Source: Opitutus sp. GAS368 (lineage in GTDB: Bacteria; Verrucomicrobiota; Verrucomicrobiia; Opitutales; UBA953). From it: DNA of 55,883 nt. Made by a program: the position numbers and the translations under genes. Positions within the stretch are counted from its first letter, which is position 1, and the number at the start of each line of letters is the position of its first letter. Shown here in pieces: positions 8,792 through 19,196 of the stretch. The notes below the pieces were generated by a model. The model ran no database searches. It was given only the letters and a program-made list of their open reading frames with translations, and was not told the origin of the DNA. The stretch spans positions 1 through 55,883 of the forward strand of contig CAMCWL010000002.1 of the NCBI GenBank assembly GCA_945882655.1, written 5' to 3'.

Positions 8792-10516
8792 TCAGCGGCC
8801 GAGCCAGGACAGCACTTCCGGCAACGAACGCGTATTGAGCACCTGCTCCGGCGTCAGCCAGCCCTTGCGGGCGATGCGCACGCCGTGAGCGGCGAAAGCC
8901 AGCTGGTCGATGTCATGCGCGTCCGGGTTGATTGAGCAGAGTACGCCCTTCTCGGCCGCGCGACGCCACCAGCGCCAATCGAGGTCGAGACGCCATGGGT
9001 TCGCGTTGAGCTCGATGATGGTGTCGTTGGCGGCGGCGGCATCGATGACCTTGGCGATATCGACGTCGTAGGGCTCGCGCTTGTTGAGTAGGCGACCGGT
9101 GAGATGGCCAACCATGTCGACATGTTCGTTCTCAATCGCCTTGATGATGCGGGCCGTCTGCGCCTCGCGGTCCAAAGTGAAAAGGGTGTGCACCGAGGCC
9201 ACGACGAAATCCAAGCGGGCGAGCACGTCGTCGGAGAAGTCGAGCGTTCCGTCCTTAAGAATGTCGACCTCGCTACCGGAGAGCACGCGTACGCGATACT
9301 TCTTCGAGGCGTTGAGCTTCGCGATGTCCTCGAGCTGCTGCGCGAGGCGGGCCTCGTCGAGGCCACCGGCTTGGAAGCTGGACTTCGAATGGTCCGAGAT
9401 GCCGAGGTAATCCCATCCGTGGGCTTCGGCCGCGGCCGCCATCTGGTCGAGCGTATGGTCGCCGTCGGATTCGGTGGTGTGATTATGGAAAACGCCGCGT
9501 AGGTCGGAGAGCTGAACGAGCTTCGGTAGCTTACCGGCTTCGGCCGCATCAATCTCGCCATTGCCCTCACGGAGTTCGGGCGGAATCCACGGCAAGCCAA
9601 GCGCGCGGAAGACTTCTTCTTCGCTCGTGGCACCAGGTGCGACGGACTTCTCGTCGACGGACTTGAAACCCCACTCGCTCATACTGAGACCGCGACCGAG
9701 CGCGCGGTGGCGCATGGCGACGTTATGCTCCTTGGAGCCCGTGAAGTGATGGAGCGCAAAATAAAACTGCTCAGCCGGCACGACGCGCAGATCAGCCTGC
9801 AGGCCGTTTTCGAAACGCACGCTAGACTTGGTCTCACCATGCGCGGTGACTTCCTTGACCCCCGGATAGGCGACGAACCAATCCATGATCAGCTTCGGCT
9901 CCGACGAGGCCACGAGGAAGTCGAGGTCGCCGACGGTCTCGCGGGCGCGGCGGAGTGAACCCGCGGATTCGGCGAGCGAGACCTGAGCTAGCGCGCGTAG
10001 GCCGACGAGGATGGGCTCGGCGATGGCGGCCGCTTCGTACCAGCGGTGACGCTTGCCGTAGGCGATGCGGTTCTTGATACCTTCGAGGATCTTGTCCTGC
10101 GTCTTGGCACCGAAGCCCTTGAGCTCGGCAACCGCGCCGGATTCGCAGACCTCCTTCAACTTCGCAAGATCTTCGACCGCGAGCAGCGTCCAGAGGGCGC
10201 GGACCTTCTTCGGGCCGAGGCCGGGGATCTGCATGACTTCCAGCAGGCCCGCAGGGATGGAAGCCTTGAGCTTCTGATGGAAAGGCAGGACACCGTCGCG
10301 ACGGAGCGTCGTGATCTTATCGACAAGCGCTTCACCCAGTCCGGGGATGTCGGCGAGCTTACCTCCATCAATGAGTTCGCCGAGATCCTCGGTCATATTC
10401 TCAAGGATGCGGGCTCCGGCGGAGTAGGCGCGGATCTTGAACGGGTTTTCCCCGGTCAGTTCCATGAAAGTGGCGATCTCGTCGAGGACGGAGGCGATGT
10501 CATTCTTTTCCATCAT
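8792..10516 (-). CDS. polX: PolX-family DNA polymerase with PHP exonuclease domain
   Basis: A 574-residue bacterial family-X polymerase, a repair enzyme with gap-filling polymerase and PHP 3'-5' exonuclease activity. The N-terminal 8-kDa-like and helix-hairpin-helix regions show [13 protein letters not shown] and [14 protein letters not shown] (residues ~55-110). The polymerase palm has VGDLDFLV (Asp197, Asp199) and ADLRVV (Asp242), so the catalytic triad is intact. The PHP domain (from ~340) has [34 protein letters not shown] and NPDAHD. The ATG-ATG start overlaps the gmk stop. Length and order are normal for bacterial PolX. Confidence 0.94.
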   Translation of the reverse strand: MMEKNDIASVLDEIATFMELTGENPFKIRAYSAGARILENMTEDLGELIDGGKLADIPGLGEALVDKITTLRRDGVLPFHQKLKASIPAGLLEVMQIPGLGPKKVRALWTLLAVEDLAKLKEVCESGAVAELKGFGAKTQDKILEGIKNRIAYGKRHRWYEAAAIAEPILVGLRALAQVSLAESAGSLRRARETVGDLDFLVASSEPKLIMDWFVAYPGVKEVTAHGETKSSVRFENGLQADLRVVPAEQFYFALHHFTGSKEHNVAMRHRALGRGLSMSEWGFKSVDEKSVAPGATSEEEVFRALGLPWIPPELREGNGEIDAAEAGKLPKLVQLSDLRGVFHNHTTESDGDHTLDQMAAAAEAHGWDYLGISDHSKSSFQAGGLDEARLAQQLEDIAKLNASKKYRVRVLSGSEVDILKDGTLDFSDDVLARLDFVVASVHTLFTLDREAQTARIIKAIENEHVDMVGHLTGRLLNKREPYDVDIAKVIDAAAANDTIIELNANPWRLDLDWRWWRRAAEKGVLCSINPDAHDIDQLAFAAHGVRIARKGWLTPEQVLNTRSLPEVLSWLGR

Positions 10517-11106
10517 GGGCGGCGGGCCTTCTCGGCGAGGTAGATGCTTTGCAGGGCGGCGAAGTCGGCTTCGCGGCTACCGCTCTCAATCACATGCTGA
10601 TAGGAGCCCGCGTGGCGGATTTCCTCTTCGGCGGCGGCGACGCGACGGTCAATCTCGTCGACCGGATCAGTACCGCGGCCCGTGAGGCGGCGGCGAAGTT
10701 CGGCGTGATCGCTCACGCGGATGAAGACCGTGACGAGCGAAGCCGCGAGGCGCGGGTCGGCGGCGCCCTTAGCACGAATCGTGGCGGCGCCTTGGACGTC
10801 CACGTTCAGCAACGCGTCAAAGCCCGCACCGAGGTGCGTGGCGACGTCGGCCGCCCGCGGTCCGTAAAGATTGCCGTGCACGGTAGCATGCTCGAGGAAG
10901 ACGCCGGCGGCGACCTGCTGTTCGAAGCTGGAGCGCGTCAGGAAGTGGTAATCGACGCCATCCGTCTCGCCGGCGCGGGGGGCGCGCGTCGTGCAGGTAA
11001 TCACGCGGCGGATGGCCTGCGGGTGGGCCTCGGTCAACCGAGAGCAGAGCGTGGTCTTACCACTGCCAGCAGGCCCCGAGACGACGATGAGCAGAGCGCG
11101 GCTCAC
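10513..11106 (-). CDS. gmk: Guanylate kinase
   Basis: A 197-residue P-loop kinase converting GMP to GDP. The P-loop SGPAGSGKTTL follows the start closely. The GMP-binding TTRAPRAGETDGVDYHF, GNLYGP and LNVDVQGA segments are all in place. I chose the GTG at 11104-11106: it overlaps the upstream gene's stop (GTGA) and gives the family's usual N terminus. The frame is open for 44 more codons upstream without similarity. The operon order is membrane protein, gmk, polX, with 4-base overlaps at both joints. It works downstream of guaB in GTP supply. Confidence 0.93.
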   Translation of the reverse strand: MSRALLIVVSGPAGSGKTTLCSRLTEAHPQAIRRVITCTTRAPRAGETDGVDYHFLTRSSFEQQVAAGVFLEHATVHGNLYGPRAADVATHLGAGFDALLNVDVQGAATIRAKGAADPRLAASLVTVFIRVSDHAELRRRLTGRGTDPVDEIDRRVAAAEEEIRHAGSYQHVIESGSREADFAALQSIYLAEKARRP

Positions 11107-11642
11107 GCGAGGCGGAAGGACTGGGCAACACACGCGACGGCCAGCAAGATGCTTAGCCCGCCAAAGAACTTGCGGCGGCCGCCCGTGGCGAGGACCCAAT
11201 CGCACTGGCGACAGAACACCGGCGGAGAGCAGGCCCACCAGAAGCCGAAGAGCACCAGTACGCCGTAGCTCAGCGAGGCGTCGAGCAAGCTATAGGGAAG
11301 CTGGCGATAGCCGGCATCCAGGGCATGGCGCGCGAGGAAGAGCATGATGACGCCGAGGGCGCGCACTGACAGGAAATCCGGCATGTAAACAAACGTCAGC
11401 AGGCTGAAGCCGATGAAGCCGACGATCACAGGCATGCGCGGCAAGCCGGCGAGATCGGCTTCAGGGATGTTCAGCAACCACCAGGCGAACCAGGCGATGG
11501 CGACGAGGGCGAGCAAGACGGTGGCGCTCTTAGAACGACGGAAGGAGCGAAGGACCGGCGCGTCGGTGACAATGAGCCAGCCGGCCAAGAGCAGGAAGGC
11601 AGCGAGCGCGTAGTAGGCTTGGGCGAGAGTCACGCCAGCCAT
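11103..11642 (-). CDS. Multi-pass membrane protein, unknown
   Basis: A 179-residue protein with about five hydrophobic helices (near residues 7-25, 40-60, 70-90, 93-115, 122-140) and a hydrophobic C-terminal segment. A short CRQCDW pair of cysteines lies near residue 148. I do not recognise a family. It overlaps gmk by 4 bases, so it is probably translated from the same message, but no functional link to gmk or polX can be read. Confidence 0.75.
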   Translation of the reverse strand: MAGVTLAQAYYALAAFLLLAGWLIVTDAPVLRSFRRSKSATVLLALVAIAWFAWWLLNIPEADLAGLPRMPVIVGFIGFSLLTFVYMPDFLSVRALGVIMLFLARHALDAGYRQLPYSLLDASLSYGVLVLFGFWWACSPPVFCRQCDWVLATGGRRKFFGGLSILLAVACVAQSFRLA

Positions 11643-11677
11643 TAGGACAACCTAGTCGCCCGAGGCAACCCGTAGGT

Positions 11678-12685
11678 TCAACGGGCGCGCAGGCGTGCGA
11701 CGGACCAAGCGGCGTGTTCCGCGACCATCGGATCGGTTGACCCGAGGAGCGCCTCGGCGGCCGGAAGGTCGGCACGCTCGCCGACATTACCCAGGACCGT
11801 GAGCGCATTACGATGCCAACGGGCGAGGCCGAGGCGCTCGACCGGCGTGCCCTTAAAGTGCGTGAGGAACTGCTCGTCCGTCCAGGCCAGCGTCTCGCGA
11901 AGCGGCGGATGCGGGCGCGGGGCAAAATGGGCTTCACGGGTAGCCACGGCCCACTTGTTCCACGGGCAGACGTCGAGGCAATCGTCACACCCGAACACCC
12001 GATCGCCGAGGGCTTCGCGGTATTCGACGGGGATGGCCCCCTTGTGCTCGATGGTCAGGTAAGCCAGGCACTTGCGGGCATCTAATTTATAGGGGGCGAT
12101 GATCGCAGCCGTCGGGCAAGCGTCGATGCAGCGCGTACACGTGCCACAGCGGTCCGGCTCCTTGGTGGCGGAAACTTCGAGTTCGAGGGTTGTCAGGATG
12201 ACTCCAAGGAAAAGCCATGTCCCCGCACCGCGGTGGATAAGAATCGTGCTCTTGCCCTGCCAGCCGAGGCCGGCGGCCGCAGCGACGGGCTTCTCGAGCA
12301 CGGGGCCGGTGTCTACGTAAGGCTTCTGCTCACCGCCGAGTGCCTGCATCGCTTCGCAAAGTTGCTGCAGGCGGGCGAGAATCACGTCGTGGTAATCGGC
12401 ACCGAGCGCGTATTTCGCGATACGGTAACCGGCCGGCGGATGCGGCTGATAATAATTGAGCCCAACGACCACGAGACTGCGGGCCTCCGGCATCACCTTG
12501 CGGGCGTCGGTCCGGCGATCGGGATTGCGAGCCAGCCAGGCCATGTCGCCGTGCATGCCGTCGGCGATCCACTTTTTAAAATAGTCAGCACGGACGTCGA
12601 CCTCGACCGGTGCGACGCCGAAAGCGTCAAAGCCCAGCGCCTTCGCCGAAGCCTCGAGTCGCTGGCGGAGGGCCCGGGAGTCCAT
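11678..12685 (-). CDS. queG: Epoxyqueuosine reductase
   Basis: A 335-residue cobalamin and Fe-S enzyme that reduces epoxyqueuosine to queuosine in tRNA, the last step of Q synthesis. The YVDTGPVLEK segment carries the catalytic Asp126. Two ferredoxin-type clusters are bound by CGTCTRCIDACP (Cys180, 183, 186, 190) and GCDDCLDVCP (Cys233, 236, 240), with a further Cys206. The C-terminal HEAT-like tail is short (AEALLGSTDPMVAEHAAWS). It ends near the membrane protein start (36-base gap) and begins 6 bases after coaC. Confidence 0.95.
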   Translation of the reverse strand: MDSRALRQRLEASAKALGFDAFGVAPVEVDVRADYFKKWIADGMHGDMAWLARNPDRRTDARKVMPEARSLVVVGLNYYQPHPPAGYRIAKYALGADYHDVILARLQQLCEAMQALGGEQKPYVDTGPVLEKPVAAAAGLGWQGKSTILIHRGAGTWLFLGVILTTLELEVSATKEPDRCGTCTRCIDACPTAAIIAPYKLDARKCLAYLTIEHKGAIPVEYREALGDRVFGCDDCLDVCPWNKWAVATREAHFAPRPHPPLRETLAWTDEQFLTHFKGTPVERLGLARWHRNALTVLGNVGERADLPAAEALLGSTDPMVAEHAAWSVARLRAR

Positions 12686-12690
12686 CCGGC

Positions 12691-13239
12691 TCAGCCCAAG
12701 ATCGAAAGCACGCGGCTGACGATTTCTTCGACCGGCGCGAGCTTGCCATTTCCTTCGTAGCCGCAGGCTAACATGCCTTCAGCTGGCTCGACGATCGCAT
12801 GACCGCGGGAACGGAGCGTCTTCAGATTGGCCTGGGTGGCGGCGTGCTCGTACATTTTACCGTTCATCGCCGGGCAAAGGAGGACTGGGCCACGAGTCGC
12901 GAGGTAGACGCTGGTCAGCAAGTCCGGGGCGAGGCCGTGGGCGAACTCGGCCATCACGTTGGCGGAAAGCGGCGCGACGAGGAGCAGGTCGGAGGAATCG
13001 GCGATCTCGATGTGGCCTGGGACGGAGTTAGCTCCCTCGGCCCAGAGATCAAACGCCACCGGTCGGCGAGAGAGGACCTGCAGCGTCATCGGGGTGATGA
13101 ACTGAGTCGCGCCCTTGGTCATGACCACCTGAACCTCGGCGCCGTACTTGACCAGCTGGGAGATCAGGTCCGCGGCCTTGTAGGCGGCGATGGAACCGGT
13201 GACACCGAGGGTGATACGTTTGCCGACGAGCTGGGACAT
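12691..13239 (-). CDS. coaC: Phosphopantothenoylcysteine decarboxylase, stand-alone CoaC
   Basis: A 182-residue flavoprotein of the HFCD family that decarboxylates 4'-phosphopantothenoylcysteine in coenzyme A synthesis. ITLGVTGSIAAYKA binds FMN, HIEIAD contains the catalytic His, and LCPAMNGKMY is the PxMNxxMW-like substrate motif. In most bacteria CoaC is fused to the CoaB synthetase (about 400 residues). Here only the decarboxylase half is present, so CoaB must be encoded elsewhere. I chose the ATG at 13239 (MSQLVGKRITLG). Related flavin prenyltransferases (UbiX) lack the PAMN motif, so CoaC is favoured. Confidence 0.9.
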   Translation of the reverse strand: MSQLVGKRITLGVTGSIAAYKAADLISQLVKYGAEVQVVMTKGATQFITPMTLQVLSRRPVAFDLWAEGANSVPGHIEIADSSDLLLVAPLSANVMAEFAHGLAPDLLTSVYLATRGPVLLCPAMNGKMYEHAATQANLKTLRSRGHAIVEPAEGMLACGYEGNGKLAPVEEIVSRVLSILG

Positions 13240-13382
13240 GACAGCACCCGACCATGCCAAGCCGCCCTGATGAGGCGAGGGGAAAGGCGGTCGTCAGTGC
13301 CGAAAACAGGAGCTTTCGGGCGAAACCTGCCCTCTTTCTTGTTTGCCATGCCAGCCCCCGGGGGTTCGCATTGGCTCCTCTT

Positions 13383-14879
13383 ATGCAATCCGACATTGGT
13401 CTCATCGGTCTGGCCGTCATGGGTCAGAACCTCGCCCTCAACATCGCCGACCACGGCTTCGCGATCTCGGTGTACAACCGCACGACCGCCAAGACCGACG
13501 AGTTCGTGAAGGAAAACCCGAAGACTCCGGGCAAGCTGACTGGCTGCCCGACCATCAAGGACTTCGCGGCCTCCCTCAAGAAGCCCCGCAAAGCCGTCAT
13601 CCTCGTCAAGGCCGGCAGTCCGACCGACGCCGTGATCAACGAGCTCGCCGCGGCCTTCGAACCGGGCGACATCATCATCGACGGCGGCAACGCCCTCTGG
13701 ACGGACACCATCCGCCGCGAGAAAGAACTGAAGGCCAAGGGCCTCCGCTTCATCGGCTCTGGCGTCTCCGGCGGTGAAGAAGGCGCCCGTTTTGGTCCGT
13801 CCCTTATGCCAGGTGGCGATGCCGCCGCCTGGGCTGAACTGAAGCCCATCTGGGAAGCGGTCGCTTCTAAAGTCGACGCCGTGACCGGCGTGGAACTGAC
13901 CGGCGCAACCCCCGGCAAGCCCATCAAGGGCGGCGTCCCCTGCGTGGCCCATATCGGACCCGACGGCGCTGGCCACTACGTCAAGATGGTCCACAACGGC
14001 ATCGAGTACGGCGACATGCAGATGATCTGCGAAGCCTACGACCTCATGCGCGGTCTGCTCGGCATGACCCCGGACGAGATCGGCACCACCTTCGAAGAAT
14101 GGAACAAGGGCGACCTGAACTCCTTCCTCATCGAAATCACCGCCAAGGTGCTCAAGCAGAAGGATCCTGAGACCGGCGTCCCGCTGGTCGACGTCATCCT
14201 CGACACCGCCGGCCAGAAGGGCACGGGCAAGTGGACCAGCGCCAACGCCCTCGACATGGGTGTCGCCGCTCCGACCATCGCCGAAGCCGTCTTCGCCCGC
14301 TGCCTCTCTGCCGTGAAGGATGAGCGCGTCGCCGCCGCCAAGGCCCTCCGTGGCCCGAAGCGCGCGATGACCAATCCCGACAAGGCCAAGATCATCGAAC
14401 AGATTCGGGACGCCCTCTACTGCTCCAAGATTTGCTCCTACTCCCAAGGCTTCCAGCTCATGCGCGAGGCCCAGAACGAGTACAAGTGGAAGCTTAACTT
14501 CGGCGAGATCGCCCAGATCTGGCGCGGCGGTTGCATCATCCGCGCCCGCTTCCTCCAGAAGATCACCGAGGCCTTCGGCAAGAAGCCGCGCCTGGCTAAC
14601 CTTCTCCTCGACCCGTACTTCAAAAAGACCGTCAAGAAGGCCCAGAAGAACTGGCGCAAGGTCATCGCCCTCGCGGTGAAGCACGGCATCCCCGTGCCGA
14701 CCCTCGGTTCGGCGCTCTCGTACTTCGACTCGTACCGCACCGAGAACCTCCCGCAGAACCTACTCCAGGGTCAGCGCGACTTCTTCGGCGCCCACACCTA
14801 CGAGCGCAAGGACAAGCCCCGCGGCGAGTTCTTCCACATCGACTGGCCGGATCCTAAGCGTCCGCAGATCAAGGCCTAA
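13383..14879 (+). CDS. gnd: 6-Phosphogluconate dehydrogenase, decarboxylating
   Basis: A 498-residue enzyme of the oxidative pentose phosphate pathway, making ribulose 5-phosphate and NADPH. The N-terminal Rossmann motif is [18 protein letters not shown], followed by [11 protein letters not shown] (the NADP-type Asn-Arg-Thr), [18 protein letters not shown], and [16 protein letters not shown] with the catalytic Lys and Asn. The C-terminal segment has RAQRD-like [13 protein letters not shown]. Length fits the long homodimeric type. Its start follows a 143-base divergent gap shared with coaC, which contains the palindrome CCCCCGGGGG. A strong terminator lies 20 bases after the stop. Confidence 0.96.
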   Translation: MQSDIGLIGLAVMGQNLALNIADHGFAISVYNRTTAKTDEFVKENPKTPGKLTGCPTIKDFAASLKKPRKAVILVKAGSPTDAVINELAAAFEPGDIIIDGGNALWTDTIRREKELKAKGLRFIGSGVSGGEEGARFGPSLMPGGDAAAWAELKPIWEAVASKVDAVTGVELTGATPGKPIKGGVPCVAHIGPDGAGHYVKMVHNGIEYGDMQMICEAYDLMRGLLGMTPDEIGTTFEEWNKGDLNSFLIEITAKVLKQKDPETGVPLVDVILDTAGQKGTGKWTSANALDMGVAAPTIAEAVFARCLSAVKDERVAAAKALRGPKRAMTNPDKAKIIEQIRDALYCSKICSYSQGFQLMREAQNEYKWKLNFGEIAQIWRGGCIIRARFLQKITEAFGKKPRLANLLLDPYFKKTVKKAQKNWRKVIALAVKHGIPVPTLGSALSYFDSYRTENLPQNLLQGQRDFFGAHTYERKDKPRGEFFHIDWPDPKRPQIKA

Positions 14880-14898
14880 GCGCTTTGAGAGAAACAGA

Positions 14899-14930
14899 AA
14901 GGGCGTCCGCAAGGACGCCCTTCTTCTTTG
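14899..14930. terminator. Bidirectional rho-independent terminator between gnd and the efflux operon
   Basis: AAGGGCGTCC (14899-14908) pairs perfectly with GGACGCCCTT (14913-14922) across a GCAA tetraloop, followed by TTCTTCTTT on the plus strand. On the minus strand the A-rich gnd-side flank gives a U-rich tail, so it can stop both convergent transcripts. Confidence 0.85.
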
Positions 14931-14935
14931 GCGAG

Positions 14936-16318
14936 TTACTCGGCGGACCAACCGCCGCCGGTGGCAGCGGCGAGGCGAACCGCGACCTGTCGGCGTTCCC
15001 AGACGACCATCGAGAGCGTGCGCGCCGCCGAGGCCTCGTCGCGCCGCGCAATGAGAATCTCGTTCTCCGTCGCGAGGCCGGCCTTACGGCGAGCTTCAGC
15101 ATTGGTGAGTCGGACGCGCACCGCGGCGAGCACCCGGGCTGTCAGTTCCTCCTGCGTGGCGAGCTCGCGCAGATCGGCGAGCGCATCCTCGACTTCGCGG
15201 AAGGCGCCGAGGACGGCCTTCGTCCATTCGGCACCAGAGCCATCAATACGCGCGCGGGTAATCTCTAGGTTGGCTTCACGCCGACCGGCATCGAAGATCG
15301 GTAGATCGACCGAAGGTGTCAGCGACCAGAAACTCGACGAACCCCGACCGACACGTGAAGCGGGATCAGCCTGCCAGCCAGCCTGGCCGTTGAGGGTCAC
15401 GGAGGGATAGAAATCAGCGATGGCTGCGCCTTCGCGCGCAAGCGCGGCGTCGATCCGCACGGCAGCTGCCGCGAGATCGGGACGACGAAGCAAGAGCTCC
15501 GAAGGCACGCCCGCACCAAAGGTCGGCATCGCGGCGGATCCCTTAGCTTCCGGTAACTGGACACCTGGAGTAGCCCCAATCAGGGCGCGGAGAGCGTTCT
15601 CGGCGGCGGCGAGACGGCGGCGACCGAGTCCTTCGTCGACCTTGGCCTGCGCAGCGGCGAGGCGAGCGGAGGAAAGCGGGTCGGAGTCGAGTAAGCCCGC
15701 AACGACGGTCTGCTCGACAATCTCCATCTCACGCAGGCGCGTGGCGAATTCGGCTTCCAAGTAGCCGAGCTGCTCGCGAGCGCCACGGACAGCGAACCAC
15801 AGACGGGCGACTTCGGCAGACAGAGCGAGATCCGCCTGCTCGGTGGTAAACTTGGCGGCGCGCGAATCGGCTTCGGCGGCCTTGGTCTTGGCGGCCTCGC
15901 GGCCCCAGAGGTCGAGTTCCCAGGAAGCCTTCACGCCCGCGGCGCCGACGTCGGTGCGACGCGGGATGCCGACGCCAAGCGGCACGCGGCCGGTCTCAAG
16001 CGAGATGCGGGAAGATTCGAGGCCAGCGCCGACGGAGACGGCGGGCTGGTCGCCGGCGTTGGCTACGTTGAGTAGCGCCAACGCTTCACGCTGACGCGCG
16101 CGGGCGATGGCGAGGTCCGGGCTGTTCTTCCGTGCCTGCGCAATCAGTTCGAGTAAGGCCGAGTCACCGAACGCCTCCGCCCACTTGGCATCAGCGACGG
16201 CACCGGCCTGCGAGAACGCACTCGGCGTGACAGGCCCCTTCGGCTTCGCCATCGGATCATGGGCGCAACCTGCGAGGGCCAGCGCCGCGAGGAGGAAGCT
16301 CTTATTTACCCGGAGCAT
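14936..16318 (-). CDS. Outer-membrane efflux lipoprotein, NodT/TolC-like
   Basis: A 460-residue outer-membrane factor that forms the exit duct of a tripartite efflux pump. The N terminus is a lipoprotein signal with lipobox ALAGC (Cys17). Two OEP repeats follow with long Ala/Arg/Glu-rich helices. NodT-type marks include SWELDLWGREAAKT, LLLRRPDLAAAAVRIDAALA and ADFYPSVTLNG. Its start overlaps the end of the membrane-fusion gene by 17 bases, so it is the last gene of the four-gene export operon and probably its dedicated outer-membrane partner. The exported substrate is unknown. Confidence 0.9.
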   Translation of the reverse strand: MLRVNKSFLLAALALAGCAHDPMAKPKGPVTPSAFSQAGAVADAKWAEAFGDSALLELIAQARKNSPDLAIARARQREALALLNVANAGDQPAVSVGAGLESSRISLETGRVPLGVGIPRRTDVGAAGVKASWELDLWGREAAKTKAAEADSRAAKFTTEQADLALSAEVARLWFAVRGAREQLGYLEAEFATRLREMEIVEQTVVAGLLDSDPLSSARLAAAQAKVDEGLGRRRLAAAENALRALIGATPGVQLPEAKGSAAMPTFGAGVPSELLLRRPDLAAAAVRIDAALAREGAAIADFYPSVTLNGQAGWQADPASRVGRGSSSFWSLTPSVDLPIFDAGRREANLEITRARIDGSGAEWTKAVLGAFREVEDALADLRELATQEELTARVLAAVRVRLTNAEARRKAGLATENEILIARRDEASAARTLSMVVWERRQVAVRLAAATGGGWSAE

Positions 16319-17225
16319 TTTGAGAAGCGTCGATATAGACGTCCATCTGCTGGCCGACGAAGAGCACTCGTCCCGCTGGGCGATCGAACTGATAGATCAC
16401 CTGCAGCACGCGCGTATCGACACGCTCGATACTCGCGCCAGTGAGCGAGGTCTTCGGGATGACGAAGGGTTCGATGCGAACAAACTTCAGGGCGATAGAC
16501 CGGTCCTTGCCGCCGGCGAGGGAGCTTTCGCCCTTCAGATAGCCCTTGGCCGGCAGGCCTTCGCGCATGCGCGTAGCCAGCTGCTCATCGACGTCGCAAC
16601 GGATCTGCAGGCGAGTGATGTCGCCGAGGACGACGGGGGCCTTGGCGCCGGCCGCCACGAATTCGCCGACCCGTACGCCGACTTGGAGCACGGTGGCATC
16701 GATGGGCGAGCGAAGGACAAGACGGTCGAGCAGCACCGCCGTTTGGTCGAGCTGGGCTTTAGCTAGGGCGAGCTTCGCCTTCGCCTCCTTGGCGGCCATC
16801 TGGTAAGAAAAGAGTTCGGCGGCGGAGACTGCGCCGGTGTCCTTGATGCCAGTCCAGCGACGGGCGGCGTCTTCGGCGCGCTCGGCGGTGGCTTCGGCGG
16901 CCGAGACCGCAGCCTTCTGCACCGCGTGCTGGGCGCGGAGGTCACGTTCATCGAGGGTCAGGATCGGATCGCCGGCCTTCACCTTATCCCAGACTTTCAC
17001 GTGCACCTTGGTGACCGTGCCGGACGTAGGCGAACCGAGGAGGGTGTTTTCAGCCGCCGCTTCAATGAGGCCGGCGGCGGCGATGAGGCCATCCTTATCG
17101 CGTGTGGCCGGCTCGTAGGGCGGCGGCTTGATCGGAGTCTCGTTAGCCGTGCCGCGGGTGAGTTGCAGAGCGGCGACCGCGCCGGCAAGGGCGAGGACGA
17201 AGAGCAGGATGCGTTTCTTGAACAT
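16302..17225 (-). CDS. ABC-exporter membrane fusion (periplasmic adaptor) protein, HlyD family
   Basis: A 307-residue adaptor with one N-terminal membrane segment (residues ~5-22, ILLFVLALAGAVAALQL), linking the inner-membrane ABC parts to the outer-membrane channel. The biotinyl-lipoyl-like half motif KVHVKVWDKVKAGDPILTLD is at ~75-95. A helical hairpin follows, then LRSPIDATVLQVGVRVGEFV and a beta-barrel. It resembles DevB and HlyD-type adaptors. The ATPase gene upstream ends 8 bases before it starts, and its end overlaps the NodT-like gene. Confidence 0.9.
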   Translation of the reverse strand: MFKKRILLFVLALAGAVAALQLTRGTANETPIKPPPYEPATRDKDGLIAAAGLIEAAAENTLLGSPTSGTVTKVHVKVWDKVKAGDPILTLDERDLRAQHAVQKAAVSAAEATAERAEDAARRWTGIKDTGAVSAAELFSYQMAAKEAKAKLALAKAQLDQTAVLLDRLVLRSPIDATVLQVGVRVGEFVAAGAKAPVVLGDITRLQIRCDVDEQLATRMREGLPAKGYLKGESSLAGGKDRSIALKFVRIEPFVIPKTSLTGASIERVDTRVLQVIYQFDRPAGRVLFVGQQMDVYIDASQNAPGK

Positions 17226-17233
17226 AAGGAGGA

Positions 17234-17962
17234 TTAGAGATGGGTGGTGTCGAGGAGCTTAGGATCGTCGACCACGCGGCTGATGCGGCCGTCTTCCATC
17301 TCCGCGATGCGGTCTGCGAACCGGAAAATGCGGTGGTCGTGCGTGACGACGACCACGCAGCGTTCAGGCGAACGGGAAAGGTCGCGGACCAGCTGCATGA
17401 TGTGGCCACCCGTGTCCTTATCGAGGGCCGAGGTCGGTTCGTCGCAGATCAGCAGCGGGGGCTCATGAACGAGCGCGCGGGCGATGGCGACGCGCTGTTG
17501 CTGGCCGCCGGAGAGCGCGTTGGGGCGTCCTTCCTCGCGGCCCTTGAGGCCGACCTTTTCGATGATAGCGGCGGCGCGGTCATGGGCTTCGTCGTAAGGA
17601 CGGCCTTGGATGAGGAGCGGGATCATCACGTTCTCCGCGACGGTGAGCGTCGGGATCAGGTTGAAGGACTGGAAGACGAAGCCGAGGTTCTTGCGACGGA
17701 AAGCCGTGAGCTCCTCCTGGCCGAGGCCATCGAGGCGCTGGCCGAAAACCTCGACCGTACCCGCCTGCGGCGTGAGCGTGCCCGCGATGACGGAGAGCAG
17801 CGTCGTCTTCCCGCAGCCGGACGGACCGACGAGCATGATGAGTTCACCGCGGCGGGCTTCGAAGTCGGCCTGCTTCAGGGCAACGACTTGGTTGTCCGGC
17901 GTGCCGAAGAACATGTCGACGCCGGAGGCGCGGACGGCGACGGTGTGGGCGAGGCGGCTCAT
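17234..17962 (-). CDS. ABC transporter ATP-binding protein (MacB/LolD/DevA type)
   Basis: A 242-residue nucleotide-binding subunit. Walker A is [12 protein letters not shown], the Q-loop is [15 protein letters not shown], the signature is [16 protein letters not shown], Walker B is [12 protein letters not shown] and the H-loop is [14 protein letters not shown]. The [17 protein letters not shown] stretch is typical of the LolD/MacB/FtsE-related group. Its GTG or ATG start overlaps the permease stop by 4 bases. With the permease it forms the inner-membrane engine of the pump, whose other two parts lie downstream. Confidence 0.93.
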   Translation of the reverse strand: MSRLAHTVAVRASGVDMFFGTPDNQVVALKQADFEARRGELIMLVGPSGCGKTTLLSVIAGTLTPQAGTVEVFGQRLDGLGQEELTAFRRKNLGFVFQSFNLIPTLTVAENVMIPLLIQGRPYDEAHDRAAAIIEKVGLKGREEGRPNALSGGQQQRVAIARALVHEPPLLICDEPTSALDKDTGGHIMQLVRDLSRSPERCVVVVTHDHRIFRFADRIAEMEDGRISRVVDDPKLLDTTHL

Positions 17963-19149
17963 CCGCGGAAGACAGAGGCGGCGTCGACGCGCGACACCTT
18001 GATGATACCGATGATGGCGGAGACGAAGCTGATGCCCAGCACGAGAACGAAAGTTGCCCAGAGGATCTGCGGGTACATCACGAACGGCGGCATACCCTTC
18101 TCAATCATCACGCGCCCGATGCCCTGTGCCATCCCGGCGCCAAGGCCAAAGCCGATGAGCCCAGCGGTGAAAGCCTGCACGAAGAGCATGCGAGCGATGA
18201 CGCCCATGCCCGCGCCCATCGCCTTGATGGCCGCAAAGTATTTCAGGTTCTCGAGCACGAAGGAATAGAATGTCTGGCCGGAAATCGCGATCCCGACGAA
18301 CAGACCGAGCAGGACCGCCGTGCCGAAGGAGAAGGGGATGCCGGTGTTGGTCCAGAACCACCAGAAAGTATTACGAGCGAGGCTGCGCTCACCCCAGCTC
18401 CAGATCACCGTGTCCGATGTCCAAGCCTTAAGACCCGTGTCGCGTTCGATACGATCGCAGAGCTCGGTAGGCGTCACGCCCTTCTGCGGCTCGACGAGCA
18501 TGAAGCTGAGCGTGCGGCGGGCTCCGAGCGTATAGCCCTTCGCACGATCGTAGGTCGTGTAGACGAACGGTCCGCCGGTGAACGCGCGCTTCACTTTGCA
18601 GATTCCGACAATGCGCGCCTGGATGTCGTTGATCTCGAAGGTGTCGCCGACCTTGAGCGGCGTGTTGCGAGGCTTGCCGTCGGGACCGACGGTCATGCGT
18701 CCCATCAGCGAGGCGCCCCATTCGTCGACGATGACCGTGTCGGGGAGGCGGAGGTCCTCGATGCGTCCTTGGGTGAGGACGGCCGGGGCGCCGGCGAAGG
18801 TGTCGGCATCAATGCCGACGAGCGTGATCAACTTGAAGTTGCCGTCCTGCATGCGCGCTTGGACGAAGGAAGTGTGGAGCGGGGCGGCCCAGGCGACCCC
18901 GTCGACGGAGCGGACGCGGCCGAGGTCGGTATCGCGGAGCGGCTTGGCATCATTGACCTGCTCGACCATCGGGTCGCTCACCCAGACCTGGGCGCGGATG
19001 TTGACCATCGGCGTATAGGTCCAGCTCATGATGCCGAAGAAGACCGAGCTCTGCTGGGCCATCAGCAAAGCCGAGAACGCCAGGCCACACAGGAGCATCG
19101 CGAGCTTGGCGCGGTCTCCAAAGAGCATGTTAAGGGCGAGGCGATACAT
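17959..19149 (-). CDS. ABC transporter permease, FtsX/DevC-like
   Basis: A 396-residue permease with the MacB/FtsX topology. There is one membrane helix at residues ~15-35, a large periplasmic domain at ~40-260 ([19 protein letters not shown] onward), and three C-terminal helices at ~275-390. It lacks its own ATPase, which is the next gene, so the arrangement is DevC-like and not a fused MacB. It is the first gene of the operon. The 55 bases upstream show no clear promoter to me. The pump probably acts by mechanotransmission on a periplasmic substrate. Confidence 0.88.
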   Translation of the reverse strand: MYRLALNMLFGDRAKLAMLLCGLAFSALLMAQQSSVFFGIMSWTYTPMVNIRAQVWVSDPMVEQVNDAKPLRDTDLGRVRSVDGVAWAAPLHTSFVQARMQDGNFKLITLVGIDADTFAGAPAVLTQGRIEDLRLPDTVIVDEWGASLMGRMTVGPDGKPRNTPLKVGDTFEINDIQARIVGICKVKRAFTGGPFVYTTYDRAKGYTLGARRTLSFMLVEPQKGVTPTELCDRIERDTGLKAWTSDTVIWSWGERSLARNTFWWFWTNTGIPFSFGTAVLLGLFVGIAISGQTFYSFVLENLKYFAAIKAMGAGMGVIARMLFVQAFTAGLIGFGLGAGMAQGIGRVMIEKGMPPFVMYPQILWATFVLVLGISFVSAIIGIIKVSRVDAASVFRG

Positions 19150-19196
19150 CAGACGAGGACCTTGAGTGTCGCTTCAACAAGCCTCGGGTCAATGGG

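Noticed and set aside
13164-14684. Minus-strand open frame of 506 codons opposite gnd
   Set aside because: It is the antisense shadow of gnd; codon bias of GC-rich DNA keeps it open. No domain was seen.
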